Translations under genes and position numbers: made by a program | From: Zygaena filipendulae | Taxonomy: Eukaryota > Arthropoda > Insecta > Lepidoptera > Zygaenidae | Assembly: GCA_907165275.2 (NCBI GenBank) | Contig: OU015673.1 | Location: 5,979,001 to 6,043,000, forward strand | DNA: 64,000 nt | Direction of reading: 5' to 3' | Notes under the pieces: generated by a model | What the model saw: the letters and a program-made list of their open reading frames with translations, nothing else | What the model was told of the DNA's origin: nothing | The model's database searches: none | In this document: positions 9,441 through 21,746 of the stretch, piece by piece | Layout: each line of letters opens with the position of its first letter | Numbering within the stretch: position 1 is the stretch's first letter

Positions 9441-10104
9441 AGATAGGTACAAAGGTTGAAGGCATTTGTAAGTTTTTCATTAATAAATAGTTGACATTTA
9501 GTATAGGTACTTAATTCTGAAGACAAAAAATATGTTGGAGCTAGTTCTTGTTCAGTCGGTTCATTCTTCATCTGGATGCCTGTAAGAGATAGCTTTTTAA
9601 TAATAATTTCGCCTATTGGTGCCAGGTATATACGTTACCTAGGAACAAATTCGTCTTTTTTTTAATTTTAACATGTGGTATCTAATAATTTATTGTGAAC
9701 TTGAAATTTAATTTAAGCTTACGTTAAAATCTTATGACGATAGCCTGGAAATGTTGCAAACGCACTTCCAAATATTTGCCATCAATAATTACACAGGCGT
9801 TAAATATTTTTTTATAACTTTTTTTTCTATAAGAGTTTGTCTTTTCGCGTTTCAATTAAATAGCTTTTTAAAACGAGTTTAGTTAATCCAATGTTGGTAA
9901 AATAAATGTAGTACGTATTGAGTTACACACAGAAAATATTTTATTTTGTAAACAAACAAACGAAAGATTGCCGTAGCCTATCAAAATTATCTTCGTACCT
10001 ATCCATTAAAACTTTAACCAAAATTTAAAATTTAGTTAAGCTTATATCAGTTTATGTTCCAGTTTCAAACTAAATAATACCAGCGACAAATAATTGCATA
10101 CCAT
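9441..10104. other. no recognisable feature
   Basis: AT-rich sequence without coding structure or recognised repeat. Confidence 0.4.
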
Positions 10105-10834
10105 AGTGGATTCATCACGGTTTCACTCTCGTAAAGGAGTTTCCGTGGGAATTCCGGGATGAAAAGTACACTATACGTAACTGAACACCGTATAGCTTCA
10201 TTTACGCGAAATAATTTTTATAATCAATTAAGTAGTTTTGTAGTTTATCCATAACAAACAAAAAATCCATTTTTGTTTGTTATGGATAAGCTGTTCCCCG
10301 CGGTAATGTCGGCGTTCCCGCGGGAATTTCGGGTTACAATGCCTGTGTTACTCAGGGGTAATGTACCTACCTAGCATTCTGATGGTGGAAGAATTTTTGA
10401 AATTGGTCCAGTCGTTTTGTAGTTTATTCGTTATAATCATACAAGACTTTCCTCTTTATAATATTACTATAGCTGACCCCCGCGGTGTCACCCGTGGTAA
10501 TTACAGAGTTCCCGTGGAAATTCCGGGATAAAAATACCCTATTATGTCACTCAGAATCACTTTAGCTTCTTTTATGTGAAAGAGTTTTTCAAATCGGTTC
10601 AGTAGGTTCAGACATTCTACTATTCATACTACCTCACAAACTCAATCATAATCTCTGGAGCTCCCGCGGGAATTCCGAATTAAAAGTACCCTCTGACACT
10701 CAGGACCACTGTAGCTTTCTATAAGTGAAAGAATTTTCAAAATCGGTTCAATAGATCCACAGATTACCCCCTACAACGTCACAAACTCACAAACTCATAA
10801 ACTTTTGCTCTTTATAATCAATAGTAAGTATAGA
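10105..10834 (+). repeat. cluster of four family A copies, head-to-tail
   Basis: Copies at about 10105-10268, 10288-10471, 10471-10655 and 10656-10834, all plus-oriented and mostly A2 type (ACTCAGGGGTAATGT, GGTCCAGTCG, TTTATAATATTACTATA). The last two share an AATCTCTGGAGC / CACAGATTACCCCC variant also seen at 40483. Serial insertion into the 3' end motif, or unequal exchange, would explain the arrangement. Confidence 0.7.
10245..10289. repeat. perfect short palindrome at a family A junction
   Basis: Arms of 20 bp at 10245-10264 and 10270-10289 are exact reverse complements, with a 5-nt loop (ATCCA). The left arm is the normal tail of the first copy; the right arm is its inverted duplicate, placed just before the next GCTGTTCCCCGCGG head. 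Confidence 0.85.
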
Positions 10835-11039
10835 TATACGAGTAGATTGGTACAGACGAATACCAGAACACGATCTTCGAATATGACATAAATTGCTTGT
10901 TTTGTTGGGTCAGCAGTATTTCATACTCAATCATGGACCCATAAAACTGGTCCATGTACTCAATTAATGCGATGTCACGACTCCACATGATTACTGTATC
11001 TGCGGGGTTAGCCAAGTTGACATTATATCGATCGACATG

Positions 11040-11580
11040 ATATCATTCGATGACGCATAGAAAACTAGAATAGAAAACTCTGGTTAGCCAATCAAAACTC
11101 TAGTTTACGTGACCAATTGAAAACTAGAGTTTCGATTGGCTGACCAAGTGACAAGACGGTTCGCCACCGGTTCGTTTTGCAGCGATGATAGCTCAGTGGT
11201 TGGTGCATTCGGATAAAACGCCGCAAGGCGTAGGTTCAAACCCTAACAATGAGCTTGAGCTGACGGTGAAGGAAAACATCGTGAGGAAACCATAGAATGG
11301 TGGTAGGGCGCTCTCTAGTGCTCGGCTGGCTAGCCACCTTCAAGTTGCAAATCTGTCGCCAAGCACCTAACGGTGTGTTCCGGCAGCCCCACTTGAAAGC
11401 CAGTTCCCATCCCCATTCCAGGCCGGCAACGCACCTGCATGCCTTCTGGTGTTGCAGATGTCCATGGGCGGCGGTAATCACTTACCATCAGGTGTACCAC
11501 TTGCCCGTTTGCCCCCTTATGACATAAAAAAACCTTTGATTTTTTGCGTCAACGATTGTAGAATGTTAACTTAGCTAACC
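11040..11580 (+). repeat. inverted-repeat element split by a SINE
   Basis: Left part 11040-11180 (AAAACTAGAGTTTCGATTGG, CTGACCAAGTGAC), right part 11540-11580 (GTCAACGATTGTAGAATG, TTAACTTAGCTAACCC). The same sequence occurs uninterrupted at 29062-29165. Internal inverted blocks (AAACTAGAG and CTCTAGTTT) suggest a MITE. Confidence 0.6.
11181..11533 (+). mobile_element. tRNA-derived SINE, full length
   Basis: The 5' end has a Pol III A box (ATAGCTCAGTGGTTGG) and B box (GGTTCAAACCC) in tRNA-like spacing. The body is about 280 bp, and the 3' end reads TTGCCCGTTTGCCCCC, TTATGAC and an A run. A second copy is at 21747-22102. TTTTGC occurs just before the insert and again after the A-rich end, consistent with a short target duplication inside the host element. 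Apparent open frames through it are not conserved genes. Confidence 0.85.
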
Positions 11581-11673
11581 CTACTGGACTATGGCGGACA
11601 ACGGTCCGTCACGTTTGTTTTGTCGGTTGTATGATGTATCAAATGCGGTAGACCAAAGTGGACTGTCTTTACA

Positions 11674-11875
11674 TAGTATAAAACAAAGTCGTTTCCCGCT
11701 GTCTGTCTGTCCCTATATAGGTATGCTTAGATCTTTAAAACTATGCAACGGATTTTCATGCGGTTTTCAGCAATAGATAGAGTGATTCATGAGAAGGTTT
11801 ATATCTATATTTTATCCTAGAAAATCCCCGAGAACTCCGAAATTACCGCGGGTGAAACCACCGGGAACAGCTAGT
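11674..11875 (-). repeat. family A repeat, A3 type
   Basis: Near-complete: ATAGTATAAAACAAAGTCG, CTGTCTGTCTGTCC, AATAGATAGAGTGATTCATG, and end ACCGGGAACAGCTAGTAT. It defines the A3 tail (TTTTATACTATGT on the plus sense of the repeat). Confidence 0.75.
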
Positions 11876-13316
11876 ATACTCTATATACCTATGGACATTT
11901 TTTTGCACCCTTGAAGTAAGAAGTTTATGTTTGTTTCTTTTTCTTGTGTTGTGCTGAAATAAATGTATTTTCTTTCTTCTTCTTTCTTTAAATTTTATTG
12001 GTCGAAACCAAAACTGATTTCGTCTGCCGCCCACTTCGAGAATCAAGTAAAGGTCATTTAATAATAAAGATTTTCTGGACTTTATCAGTGCTTTTTCTTT
12101 TTTTTTTAAATTACATCCTGTATAGTAAACACATACAATAACTGGCCGTGTTTGGTATATAACCAAAATTACTTTTCTTCCTTAAAATAAATCGGTACAA
12201 GTCAATTTTTTAGAACCAGTCGTTTCCAAACAAGACTTCATTACACGTAACTTTCGCCTGGTAAAATACCTACCTAACTAAAGCTTTTTCCCATACACTC
12301 TATATGGAATTAAGAAGTTCCTTTACTTGGAAAAATTTTGGTGAGCAATTTGAATATTATCAACATTTGAATAATTGGGATAGCCAATTTCCTAGTAACT
12401 AACTGTTTCAAACGATTTCAATAGAAATGCGAATATTCATGCATACAAATACTTTTACAAACTTATTTATATTCAAAGTTTTTTTTTTCACGAATTACAC
12501 CTTCACTCGTCGTCTTGTTAAAAAACAACCATCATTTGGCCATTTTAGATGTATCCGTCAATCAAAATAATTATGTTTTCTAATAAATCACGGAATTTCT
12601 AATGGTTTTGTTCCCAAATATTACCCACCTACATAACAAGTAACAATATGATTAGAGTAATGACAGGTGTAACCTACAAATAGTAACAAATTGCCATTTG
12701 CGATATCAAGTGAAATTCGTCGCTCTGACGTCCTATGATCAAAAAGCCGGTAAGTGATAAATTATAGTTTTTTCGTTCTCATTGTAGAGTCCTATCATAG
12801 TATGTATACTGAATAAGTTTGTATATCAGGTTTAAATACCTATAATTGAGGCAGCGCCATAATTTTTTCATTATAATATCCTATATTGTATCACTACCAA
12901 TGTTACGGTGTATGCTTTGTTGGTCGTTCTTTTGAATAAATAAATAAATAAATAAATAAATGTAAAGCGTATAATAATGAGCATGCATATCTGTGTAGGT
13001 GATCGAGGTGAAAGATATAAAGTGCAGTTAACTTGTCGGTATTTTTATTCGAACCGCCAGCTGATTTTACCTCATAACATTTAATAATATTGAAAAATTC
13101 AATTCCTGCTGCAGGCAATCATAGCATATAAAACTAAGTTATTTATAATAATAAATGTTAATGTTAATAGCGGTAATTAATAGAATACTGATAGATTTTA
13201 GTTATTTGAGGTTCATTGATTCTCCCTATTTATGAACAAAAATAACGATTAGATAATCCGGAAAACATTTTGGTTAGTCATTATTCAATCTCCTTATTAA
13301 AATATTCTCTAACTTG
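11876..13316. other. no recognisable gene
   Basis: AT-rich. A CT-rich run lies near 11936-11992 and an (AAAT)6 microsatellite at 12936-12962. Nothing supports a coding region. Confidence 0.4.
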
Positions 13317-13514
13317 CTTTTCACCGCGGCTTCACCTGCATTTATTTCGGAAACCCCACGAGAATTATGGGATAAAAGTACCCTATATCCTATTTTGTAC
13401 CCGTCTGTAACGTGTATTCAAATTTTTTATGGTGATCGGTTGAGCCGTTAAGACATGAAAGCGTAACAGACAGTCAGACAGACAGAATTACGTTCACATT
13501 ATGTTATTAGGGAT
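13317..13514 (+). repeat. family A repeat, A1-like
   Basis: CACCGCGGCTTCACCTGC, GGATAAAAGTACCCTATATCC and GACAGTCAGACAGACAG before the end GTTATTAGGGATA. Well diverged. Confidence 0.65.
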
Positions 13515-14183
13515 AATATAAAAATAAGACAGTAACTTAAACCAGACAGAAAAATATTAACGAAATATTTTTTTATGAAATATCACTTAACGGTCTTTAG
13601 ATATCGGACGACAGTGCGTTGGGCTCTACTTGCCGTGTACGAGAACATTGCTATTCACTACTTTCCAATCGAATGATAAGTACATTGTTTGACTACATAT
13701 TATTATAAATAAGTAGTTGTCAACATATTAAATGCAATAGGGATGGGCTGAGAGAACAGAAAAAATATCGACACAAAAATCTGTATGCATAAATTTATAT
13801 AAATTGTACGTTTATATTCATTACTATTGTTGAAATATATTATGTACTTACCTGTGTACAATTATACATACACTCTAGCCTGGCTTTAATTCCGTCTATT
13901 ATATTATAATTCATATGATGCTATTCTACTTTTTATTGATAGAGTTGAGAAATATCCAATGAAAAAAAAAACTGTAAGTACTCAAAAGTCGCAAAATGAC
14001 TATAGTTTTTGAGAGCAAATTTTTGTCTTTGTGAGAGTAATTGTCACAATGTTCACTTAAGCTATTTGTGTTTTTACTATGGTTTAGTCTTAGAATTTAA
14101 TTAAAACCATTTTCAGTTTCAATTTACGACAAATCATTATTTTTAAAGCAACAGGTGCTTGTTCTTATGTTGAATTTTATTAT

Positions 14184-14370
14184 AGACTGGCTGTGCTCTG
14201 CGGTTTCACCCGTGTGAGTTTCGGAATTCCCGCAGGAACTCCAAAGTAACCCAACCTAGCTACTTCTTATAACACCGGCTAATTAGCAGTGAGAGTCCCG
14301 TCAAAATCAGTCCAACCGTTTCGGAGATTCACCCGCGTGATTTTCGGAATTCCCCCAGGAACTCAACTTC
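14184..14370 (+). repeat. family A repeat, A5 type, with partial internal duplication
   Basis: GGCTGTGCTCTGCGGTTTC, then CGTGTGAGTTTCGGAATTCC. A second TTCACCCGCGTGATTTTCGG at 14329-14348 shows that part of a second head follows the CCAACCGTTTCGGAG segment. Confidence 0.6.
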
Positions 14371-14989
14371 TTTCATAAGAACCTTTTTGTTACAATTACA
14401 AACTCAAAAAAGGAATTTGAGAAATTTATCCAGCAGTTCACGCGTGAAAATGATTTATTTTTATATATGTATAAAGACTATATATACTTAGGCATTCCTT
14501 AAATATACCTACGTATGAGTAGTAAGAGCTAATTAAGAGTGTAATTATAACAAAAGTATCAAAGTAATAAAGATTTTTAGACTGTGAGCACTAATTAAAA
14601 CGGCAATCTCCTTTACTAATAATACTATACTTATTTAATATACAATATAATGATGTACCTACTTAATTGTTTTAAGTAAATCTCCATAATATTATGTTAC
14701 GAATAACTTTTCTAATTAATGTTTGAATAAAAATCATTTTTGTTATTAGATTGTCGTATTACATTCGCTAAATATATTATTATCGTCTATGAAATGAACC
14801 CAAGAAAGAGGTCGCCATTAATCTTATGTGATGACACGCCAACTATCAACGCTTAGTCATTTGAACAGGGAACGTAATGGGTATTTTTTTTATATATTAA
14901 TTAATTATAATATATAATGATAATTTTATTATTATTTTATTATTTCTTTTGATAAAGATGATAAAAATTATTCTTAGAAATAACAGAGC
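14371..14989. other. no recognisable feature
   Basis: Very AT-rich; no supportable element. Confidence 0.4.
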
Positions 14990-15300
14990 AATTAAATTAA
15001 CTAGAGAAGACATGCAGGCGGGGCAGGCGCGCTACCGTTGCAAAGGACGTTAGAGCAAATACTCTAACTTGCCCAAAACTTATTTTGCTGTCATCCCAAG
15101 TATATTTACCACAGTTATTCCCACAACTGTAAATTGAAAATAGTGACTAAGTAAAAACATAACCCGTTTAGTACATTTCTTTACGTTAATGAATGTTTTA
15201 GTGCGTGATGAACAGTTTTGTGTATGAAAATCACCCGGCGACACTGGTTTTCATCTATTTTCATACTAAACTAAGTTGATGTCCCTTCTATCTGTTATTT
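14990..15300 (+). repeat. dispersed repeat family C, copy 1
   Basis: Shares TAACTAGAGAAGACATG, GGCGCGCTACCGTTGCAAAG, GTTAGAGCAAATACTCTAAC, CACTGGTTTTCATC and AAGTTGATGTCCCTTCT with the inverted copy at 37263-37430. This copy is longer in the middle by about 130 bp. GAGCAAATACTC is a small internal palindrome. Confidence 0.7.
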
Positions 15301-16670
15301 TCTGTTCTGTATTAGAAATCCAGTAATTTTAATTTTATAACCAACCAGCCAGAGGGCAAGTATTATCTTGTTTTTAATTCGGCACATTATTTTTCTTAAC
15401 TAAATAAAACGAAAAAATAATTTACAGAAAGGTACGTGTACGTAAGGTCACAGGAACTTGGCTCTACACTAACGTTTTTTTTAGGATTACATTTTTTTCT
15501 TTTAAGTTTTTAACGGGAAAAAAATATCGAAGAAGGCCAACTGACGCTGCAGTTTTATATATTAATTTTATTAGTTAGTTGAAGAATTTGGCAACAAACA
15601 TAGATTTAAAAAAATATTGTCATCACCAATAATTAATTAATTATGTAACTGCAGCTTCATTTCAATTAGGTATAAAAATAATAATATATTTAGGTACTGT
15701 AATAATAAAGAATTCTAGTTAAAATATTTCATAAAAATACCTAATTGAAAATATTTTCGCGACAGAGGATTATATAAAATCAAGAGGGACGGATAATTTA
15801 CATGTTTTCTAAAGACACAAAAGAAGTTTTCATATTTTACTTTAAAAAGACCCATTAAGCTGTCCTAAGCTCTAGATATTCTGAAATCTGACACCTCTAA
15901 CAGCGGGTGATAAGATTTATTCTAGTTTATAACTCGAAAGCTCTTCTCGCAATATAATCTTACTGGAACAAAATATAGAAGCGGCGAAACTAACAAAATG
16001 ATCTAGCAGTTACATGCATTGAGACTTTGGACTTTCATAGAGCCTGCAAATATAGGTTTTGTAACCGACTATAACTACTAAGTATGTCCTGTAGGAGTTG
16101 CATAATATAGTTGTGTATGGAGGCTATCTAGGCTTCGTCTATGTAGGCTTTCAAATAAGTGTGTTATGAAACTTTTATAAGTGTTTTAAGTAGATAAATT
16201 TTTCCGCACTTTTCTCAGAGACTAGAAGTCAGATTGTAATAAATTATTTGTATTGGATTAGGTATCTTTCAGTTTAACTATACCGAATCTCTACACAAAA
16301 ACTTTTTTTTTAATCTATACAGCAGTGAAATGATATCGTTGAGCGAAATACTCTATATTGCTGAATAGGTAGCTATCATCATATTAAACACTTTAATAAG
16401 AGAGTTTCTCGTGTGCACTCTTCTTCATAATACAGACGTGCAGATGTACATACTTATCTTATAAGAAACATAAGGAGGGCAAAGACTGTTTCATTTAAGT
16501 TTTAGAGCAGGTATTTGTTAAAATAGCGTTATCATAAATATAGAAAACTAGATACTCCCCACTTTAATTCCAGAATTCTTTCTCCTGAGCGAATTCTACT
16601 TGAAATATTCCTACTGTTTGTAGTTGTAGATGTTTAAATAAAAATGTCCAAGCATTATTATTAAGTTTCC
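15301..16670. other. no recognisable feature
   Basis: AT-rich stretch of about 1.4 kb. I checked both strands for exon-like or transposase-like coding and saw none. Confidence 0.4.
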
Positions 16671-16836
16671 TTACTAATGTTATAAATGCGAAAGTGAATT
16701 TGTTTGTTACGCTTTCACGCCTTAACAGCTCAACTGATCGTCATGAAATTTTGTACACACATTGTCAGAGGCACAGAGAAGGACATAGGGTACTTTGTAT
16801 CCCGAAATTCCTGCGGGATCTTCGAAATTTCTGAAA
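16671..16836 (-). repeat. family A repeat, A1 type, 3' truncated
   Basis: TACTAATGTTATAAATGCG start, GTTTGTTACGCTTTCACG, CAGAGAAGGACATAGGGTAC. It stops before the GTGAAACCGCGG end. Confidence 0.7.
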
Positions 16837-17067
16837 ATATATATAATCATGTGAAGTTTCCACCCTTCAATTCATAACAGGCAACAGGCAACAGGCAAAA
16901 AAACACGGGTAGTTTATTCGTGCTCCTAGCGGGCGCAGTCCATTCACAAAAAATAAAATTAAATTAATTATCTTATGTAGGTACGTAATATTAAATATAG
17001 CTTTTTTCTCTGTGTTTTTCTTTTGTGAGAACAAAGGAAAAACGACAGCTGCAGGTGTTTATTTATG

Positions 17068-17283
17068 ACTAGCTGTCCCGCGCGGTTTCACCCGCGATAA
17101 TTTCAAAGATTCCGTGGAATTCTTCCGTACAAACTTTGCAACTTTCATCCCTTAGGGGTTGAATTTTCAAAAATCGTTTCTTATCGGATGCCTACGTCAT
17201 ACAAAGAACACACCCTCCAAGTTTCAGGTCTATACGGTCAGCGGTTTAGGCTGTGCGTTGATCCATCAGTCATTCAGGACAAA
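17068..17283 (+). repeat. family A head with unrelated body
   Basis: CTAGCTGTCCCGCGCGG then TTTCACCCGCGATAATTTC matches family A. The remainder (TTTCATCCCTTAGGGGTTG, CCAAGTTTCAGGTCTATACG) is a different body type and lacks the TTTATAATATTAGTA end. Confidence 0.6.
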
Positions 17284-17689
17284 GCATTTTATATGTATAG
17301 ATATAAAATGAAAATCATTAGAATAATAGGTATCTATTATTATTATATTTTCTTTATAAAACGGTATTCTATATTGGAAATTCAGTCCATATTCCAACAA
17401 TGCACGTTTGTTATCCAATCTCTTAACGCTTGACTTGGTTTTGATGATAATTTGGCACAATAGTAGAATTATTCGGGCGGAATGTAGAATTCTCGAGTCA
17501 TAAATCAATTAGTGATTATCAAAAATCCGAAAGTTCGTACCCACTCTCGAAACTACGAGCGGATGGCTAATAAATCCTTAGATTACTTTCCATCACGGCC
17601 CTTAATCACTATGACCATAACACGTAGCGTTAAGATAACGCGCCACAAAAATTCTCTTTCCCTCGTGCTCAAAGTACCTAGTTTCATTT

Positions 17690-18240
17690 CGAAAATAGTA
17701 CATTGTTATCCTAGGGGTGAAAGTAACTTATGTAGTCCCAAAACGGGGTTTGCCGCCCGAGCGTAGCGAGGGCGCCAATAGATCGAGGGACTAAATAAGT
17801 CTTTCTCCCGAGGGTAACACTGTGCTTTTCATTACGAATGCAAGGAAAGTCAAAATAAAAATAGGAATTAGCTAAAGAAAAAATGAGTGAAGATCGGATA
17901 GTCGCTTGTCACTTTCCCACCTATTTCTTTTTCTTTGGCCGGCTAGCTATTCAGCCAGTATTTTTTATTTACATTGTGGCGACCTAAAAAAAATATTTTC
18001 TTTAATTATTAAGTATTAATTAAAGAAAATAAAAAAATATAAATAGGAATTAGCTTAAGAAAAAGTGAGTGAATTTTATTTTAATTAATACCTACTTAAA
18101 CTTTACGTTATTTCAATTTTACATCGCGCTGGCTGTATAGAAAGTTGAAACATGGTTCAATAGAAATGTGAAAATAGACCTAGTTTTTTTTTAATAATTT
18201 GACAGTTGTCAGTTGAAAGCGATTCTCCCTAGGGCTGAAA
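17690..18240. repeat. block with paired direct and inverted motifs
   Basis: ATAGGAATTAGCTAAAG, then AAAAAATGAGTGA, occurs at 17862-17890 and again, nearly identical, at 18043-18072. TTATCCTAGGGGTGAAAG (17707) is mirrored by CTTTCTCCCGAGGGTAA (17801), and CCCGAGCGTAGCGAGGGCG sits between. Probably a non-autonomous element; the limits are uncertain. Confidence 0.35.
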
Positions 18241-19305
18241 AGGGTTAATTTCAACCCGCTTCTCAGGCAACTTCAGACCTACTTTCCGATTATGAGTAAT
18301 GAAAAATACTATACATATATATTTACAACGTATCTTAAGGCATACAGAATATTAATTTGCAACATTTTGGCATCTCGAGCGTTAGGGATAGTGTTTTTGG
18401 GATGATTCGGGGTGATGTTGGTCATAGTGCATAAGGCCCGCTTTTATTATAGTTTTATTGTCTTTACCCACGTAGAACATACGTTTTACGGAGAAGGATT
18501 GACGGAAAATGTGATTTTGGAATATGGGGAACTAAATGAAACGTCAGGAAAGAAAGTCGCAGCAATCCATATTGACTAAACAACTTGTATTAGGTATTGC
18601 CCACGTGAGCGATCAAGATAGAGTAATAAAAATTTAATAAAAAACCAACCGTAGTAGGATAGGAAAATATCCATTGAAATCCATAATTTACAGTTACAGT
18701 ACAGTACAGGACATAGCCCTGAAGATCCACCTTGACATACAAAGCATTAGAAGTTTCGCATATTTTGAGTATTACTTTGGTATTACGCTGTTTTTTGGAG
18801 AAATCATTTTCGATACTCCAACAAGAGCTTTAGTATTATATAAGATATTTTTAACCTTATACTTAGGTACTTTATACAGAAATTATGGTATAAAGTTTGT
18901 AAGGGAATCCTTATGATTATGTCTTTGTAAAACAACGAACACCGCATGGGTATATACTAATTGTTTATTCTAAACTTCCATGCTGTTTGCTTTCAGCGGA
19001 AATAGAATTTACTTACTGCTTGACTCGAGCAGATCTTGGTGCAAGGAAACTACTAACTCGGAGAACTTAAACTCCAAGCTTAAACTTCGCTTGACTAACG
19101 ACATATTTGGCGAGATTCTTGTTCAAGCAAAGTTTTGCTATGGTCGCCAAAACATCGACATTATTTATTTTTATTATTCACTCGTCCATCTCTATGTCAT
19201 TGAGGTCATTATGAATAGGAAATAATTACAAGGAAAATAGGAGATTTCGGAACAGAAATCATTCGGCGTATCGATACAGTCACTAGGCACTAATTCGTTA
19301 TTTCT
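18241..19305. other. no recognisable feature
   Basis: AT-rich; short open frames show no familiar domain. Confidence 0.4.
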
Positions 19306-19457
19306 CAAGTTGTGAATGCGAATGTGAGTTTGTTTGTTTGTTTTTTACGCTTTCATAGGTGTTATCAAGGTAACAGGGAATACGGACATATATTACTTTA
19401 GTGCCGGAATTCCCGTGGGAAATTAACGCGGGTGAAACCGCTGAAAACAGCTAGTAT
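19306..19457 (-). repeat. family A repeat, A1 type, short
   Basis: GTTTGTTTGTTTGTTTTTTACG, ATTCCCGTGGGAAATTAACG, end CCGCTGAAAACAGCTAGTAT. Confidence 0.65.
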
Positions 19458-19665
19458 GTATTTAAATTCGGAATTCCCGAAATGCGAGCGAGCGAAGCGC
19501 AAGAAAGATATAGTAGATTGTAAAGTATCCATTAGGGATATGAATAAAGCCTTCGAACACATCACTCACAGATCAAACAACATTTACAACTTACAAGGCT
19601 CTTTTGTGAAAAACAAATACCTACTGCAGAATAAGAAATATTCGCTTCTTCAATCCTAGATTTTA

Positions 19666-19836
19666 AATGTAAATGTTTGTTTGTTCGTTTGTTGCTGTTT
19701 CACGCTTCAACTATTCAAACGATCATCGTGACATTTTACATACAATATGTTCTCAGGGGTACAGAAAAGGACATGGGATACTTATCATCCCAGTATCCCA
19801 CGGGACCTCCAAAATTAACGCGGCTGAAACTGGGAG
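19666..19836 (-). repeat. family A repeat, A1 type
   Basis: GTTGCTGTTTCACGCTTCAAC, CTCAGGGGTACAGAAAAGGAC, CCACGGGACCTCC, end GCGGCTGAAACTGGG without CAGCTAGT. Confidence 0.65.
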
Positions 19837-20803
19837 GCGACTGTATTTTTCCTCTTCTTTTACTTTATCTTTCCTATTTTCCCTTTTTCTTAATTTTTTC
19901 CTTTCTATTCTTATTTTTTTTCTATTTTGCAATGAAACAATTTATCCTGTCACAACCTACTGTTTTTAATAATTTATTTAAAATCAGTATTTTTAGTTCG
20001 TGCAAATGAATTTGGAATGTATTGAAGCCAGTAAAACCGCAGGAGAAGGCTAGTAAAATATTAAGCGTAAAACAGTGTCAAATGGATCCCTTATATTGTA
20101 TATAACAAATGTACCGTCGAATGCTAACTTAGGATGCCCTGGAGAGTTCGTCGCTGACAAGAGACCAATTTCGCTAGAAGGTTTTTTATGGTTATTTTGG
20201 ATCCATTTTCAATTTATAGATTTGTTTTGTTTCGATCCACGATTGAAAGGAGATTTTACACGCGTTTTTGTGTTAGAGCTGGAAATGGTACCTATTCATA
20301 AATATGTTCATTTTAGTAGCAAAACTGAAAGATACATTGATAGACAGATAACTCTTTATTATACACAATTAAATAAAATTACTTACGTAAAAGGTTAAGG
20401 CAGCCTTCATTAAAAATTTCTTTCGAAAGTGAAGCTCGAAAATAATCTGTGTACCTACCTACGTACGTTGAACGGTGCGAAATTACGTTCGCAGTAAGCT
20501 GGAACCACCCGTGAAACTACATCAACCTGTATGTGCTGAATTCGTTTCTATGCGTATGTATCATTTATATAAAATAATTTAATAAATAAGCCTAAAATAT
20601 AAATAACGACAAAAAAGATTATCATAAGAATTGTATCTTTATTATTGCCGCTAAACCGTACCTACCTAAGAAATTGCCCATAAACAATAGATAATAGGTA
20701 CCTACCTAAGTAACTTTGTGAGCACACGATAATAAATGTAGCCAAGTTCCGGCATTCAAACTGTTCTTTTTTATTTTTTAACAACTTCGTAAACACCTCT
20801 TTT
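19837..20803. other. no recognisable gene
   Basis: Begins with a pyrimidine-rich tract (19850-19925). A frame of about 107 codons at 20075-20398 has no recognisable domain, and I do not call it a gene. Confidence 0.35.
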
Positions 20804-21035
20804 GGACATAGATAAGCAATAGTGTGTTAACCCACACTGGAGAAATTTTGAGTAAATTAAAGTTTTAAAATTATAGGGCCATTTCGTTTCAACATTTTTA
20901 TGTTCAATATTTAGTTACATATTTAAGCAATGTAATAAGGTAAACACATAATTAAAAAACGTTCTCTAACTCTCAATAAATCGTTCTAAATCAATAACTT
21001 CGTTTTGTGGGTTAACATGGTGCTTATCTGCATCC
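20804..21035 (+). mobile_element. GGACATAGATAAGCAA MITE (family E), copy 1
   Basis: 232 bp. Begins GGACATAGATAAGCAATAG and ends GGTGCTTATCTGCATCC, so the termini form imperfect inverted repeats of about 30 bp that include GTTAACCCAC. It is flanked by TTTT at 20800-20803 and 21036-21039, a candidate 4-bp target duplication. No coding capacity. Confidence 0.75.
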
Positions 21036-21365
21036 TTTTATCATAAATTATAATGTCATGAAATTGAAAACTTGTTTAGAGAGAGAGTCACTAAATGGTA
21101 TAGGAGTTATATAGTATTTAATGACTTTAAGGAACTTATGATAAGTCTGTGAAATCAACATATTTAGATACATTTTTTAACAAATATTTTGTAAATATTA
21201 TGTTTTATCGGTGAAAAGATCTGACAATGATTTATGGTTATAAATAAGCCGCAGTAGATATTACTTTAACAAACAGACTTTACCCACCGTTTAAAATATA
21301 TTGTATGAAAACGGTTTAGTTTTCATACAGTGTAAATTTAAATTTTTCTTAAATATTATACAATA

Positions 21366-21573
21366 CTAGCTGTCCCATGCGGTTTCACCCGCGATAATTT
21401 CAAAGTTCCCGCGGGAATTCCGGTTTACTATATAGCCTGTGTTACTCAGGGATAATGTAGCTTTCTAATGGTGAAAGAATTTTTGAAATCGGTCCAGTAG
21501 TTTCTGAGTTAAATCGTAAAAAACAAACAAACACAAAAAAACAAATCTTTTCTCTTTATAATATTAGTATAGA
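21366..21573 (+). repeat. family A repeat, A2 type, near full length
   Basis: CTAGCTGTCCCATGCGG head, TTACTCAGGGATAATGTAGC, AAATCGGTCCAGTAGTTTC and a complete CTCTTTATAATATTAGTATA end. A good reference copy of A2. Confidence 0.8.
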
Positions 21574-21746
21574 TTTTTTTAGTCAACTCCCGCCACAAGC
21601 TCATCGTGAGCAGAACAGCCCAAGTGGGCAGTCACAAGCGGGCTTGGCATATAAACGAATAGTAGGTAATGTTACCTATTATATTAACTTTTGGATTAAA
21701 TCGGTATTTTGTTATTTTCAACTTTTTAGTGTAGGGCATTTTTGTG

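Noticed and set aside
11181..11260. A tRNA gene
   Set aside because: A and B boxes are present, but the segment continues into a SINE body with an A tail and occurs twice, so it is a SINE head.
11236..11527. Frames on both strands at 11236-11527 and similar ones at 21726-22047
   Set aside because: They lie within the two tRNA-derived SINE copies and reflect SINE sequence, not a shared gene.
20075..20398. 107-codon plus-strand frame
   Set aside because: No recognisable domain or composition bias; likely chance.
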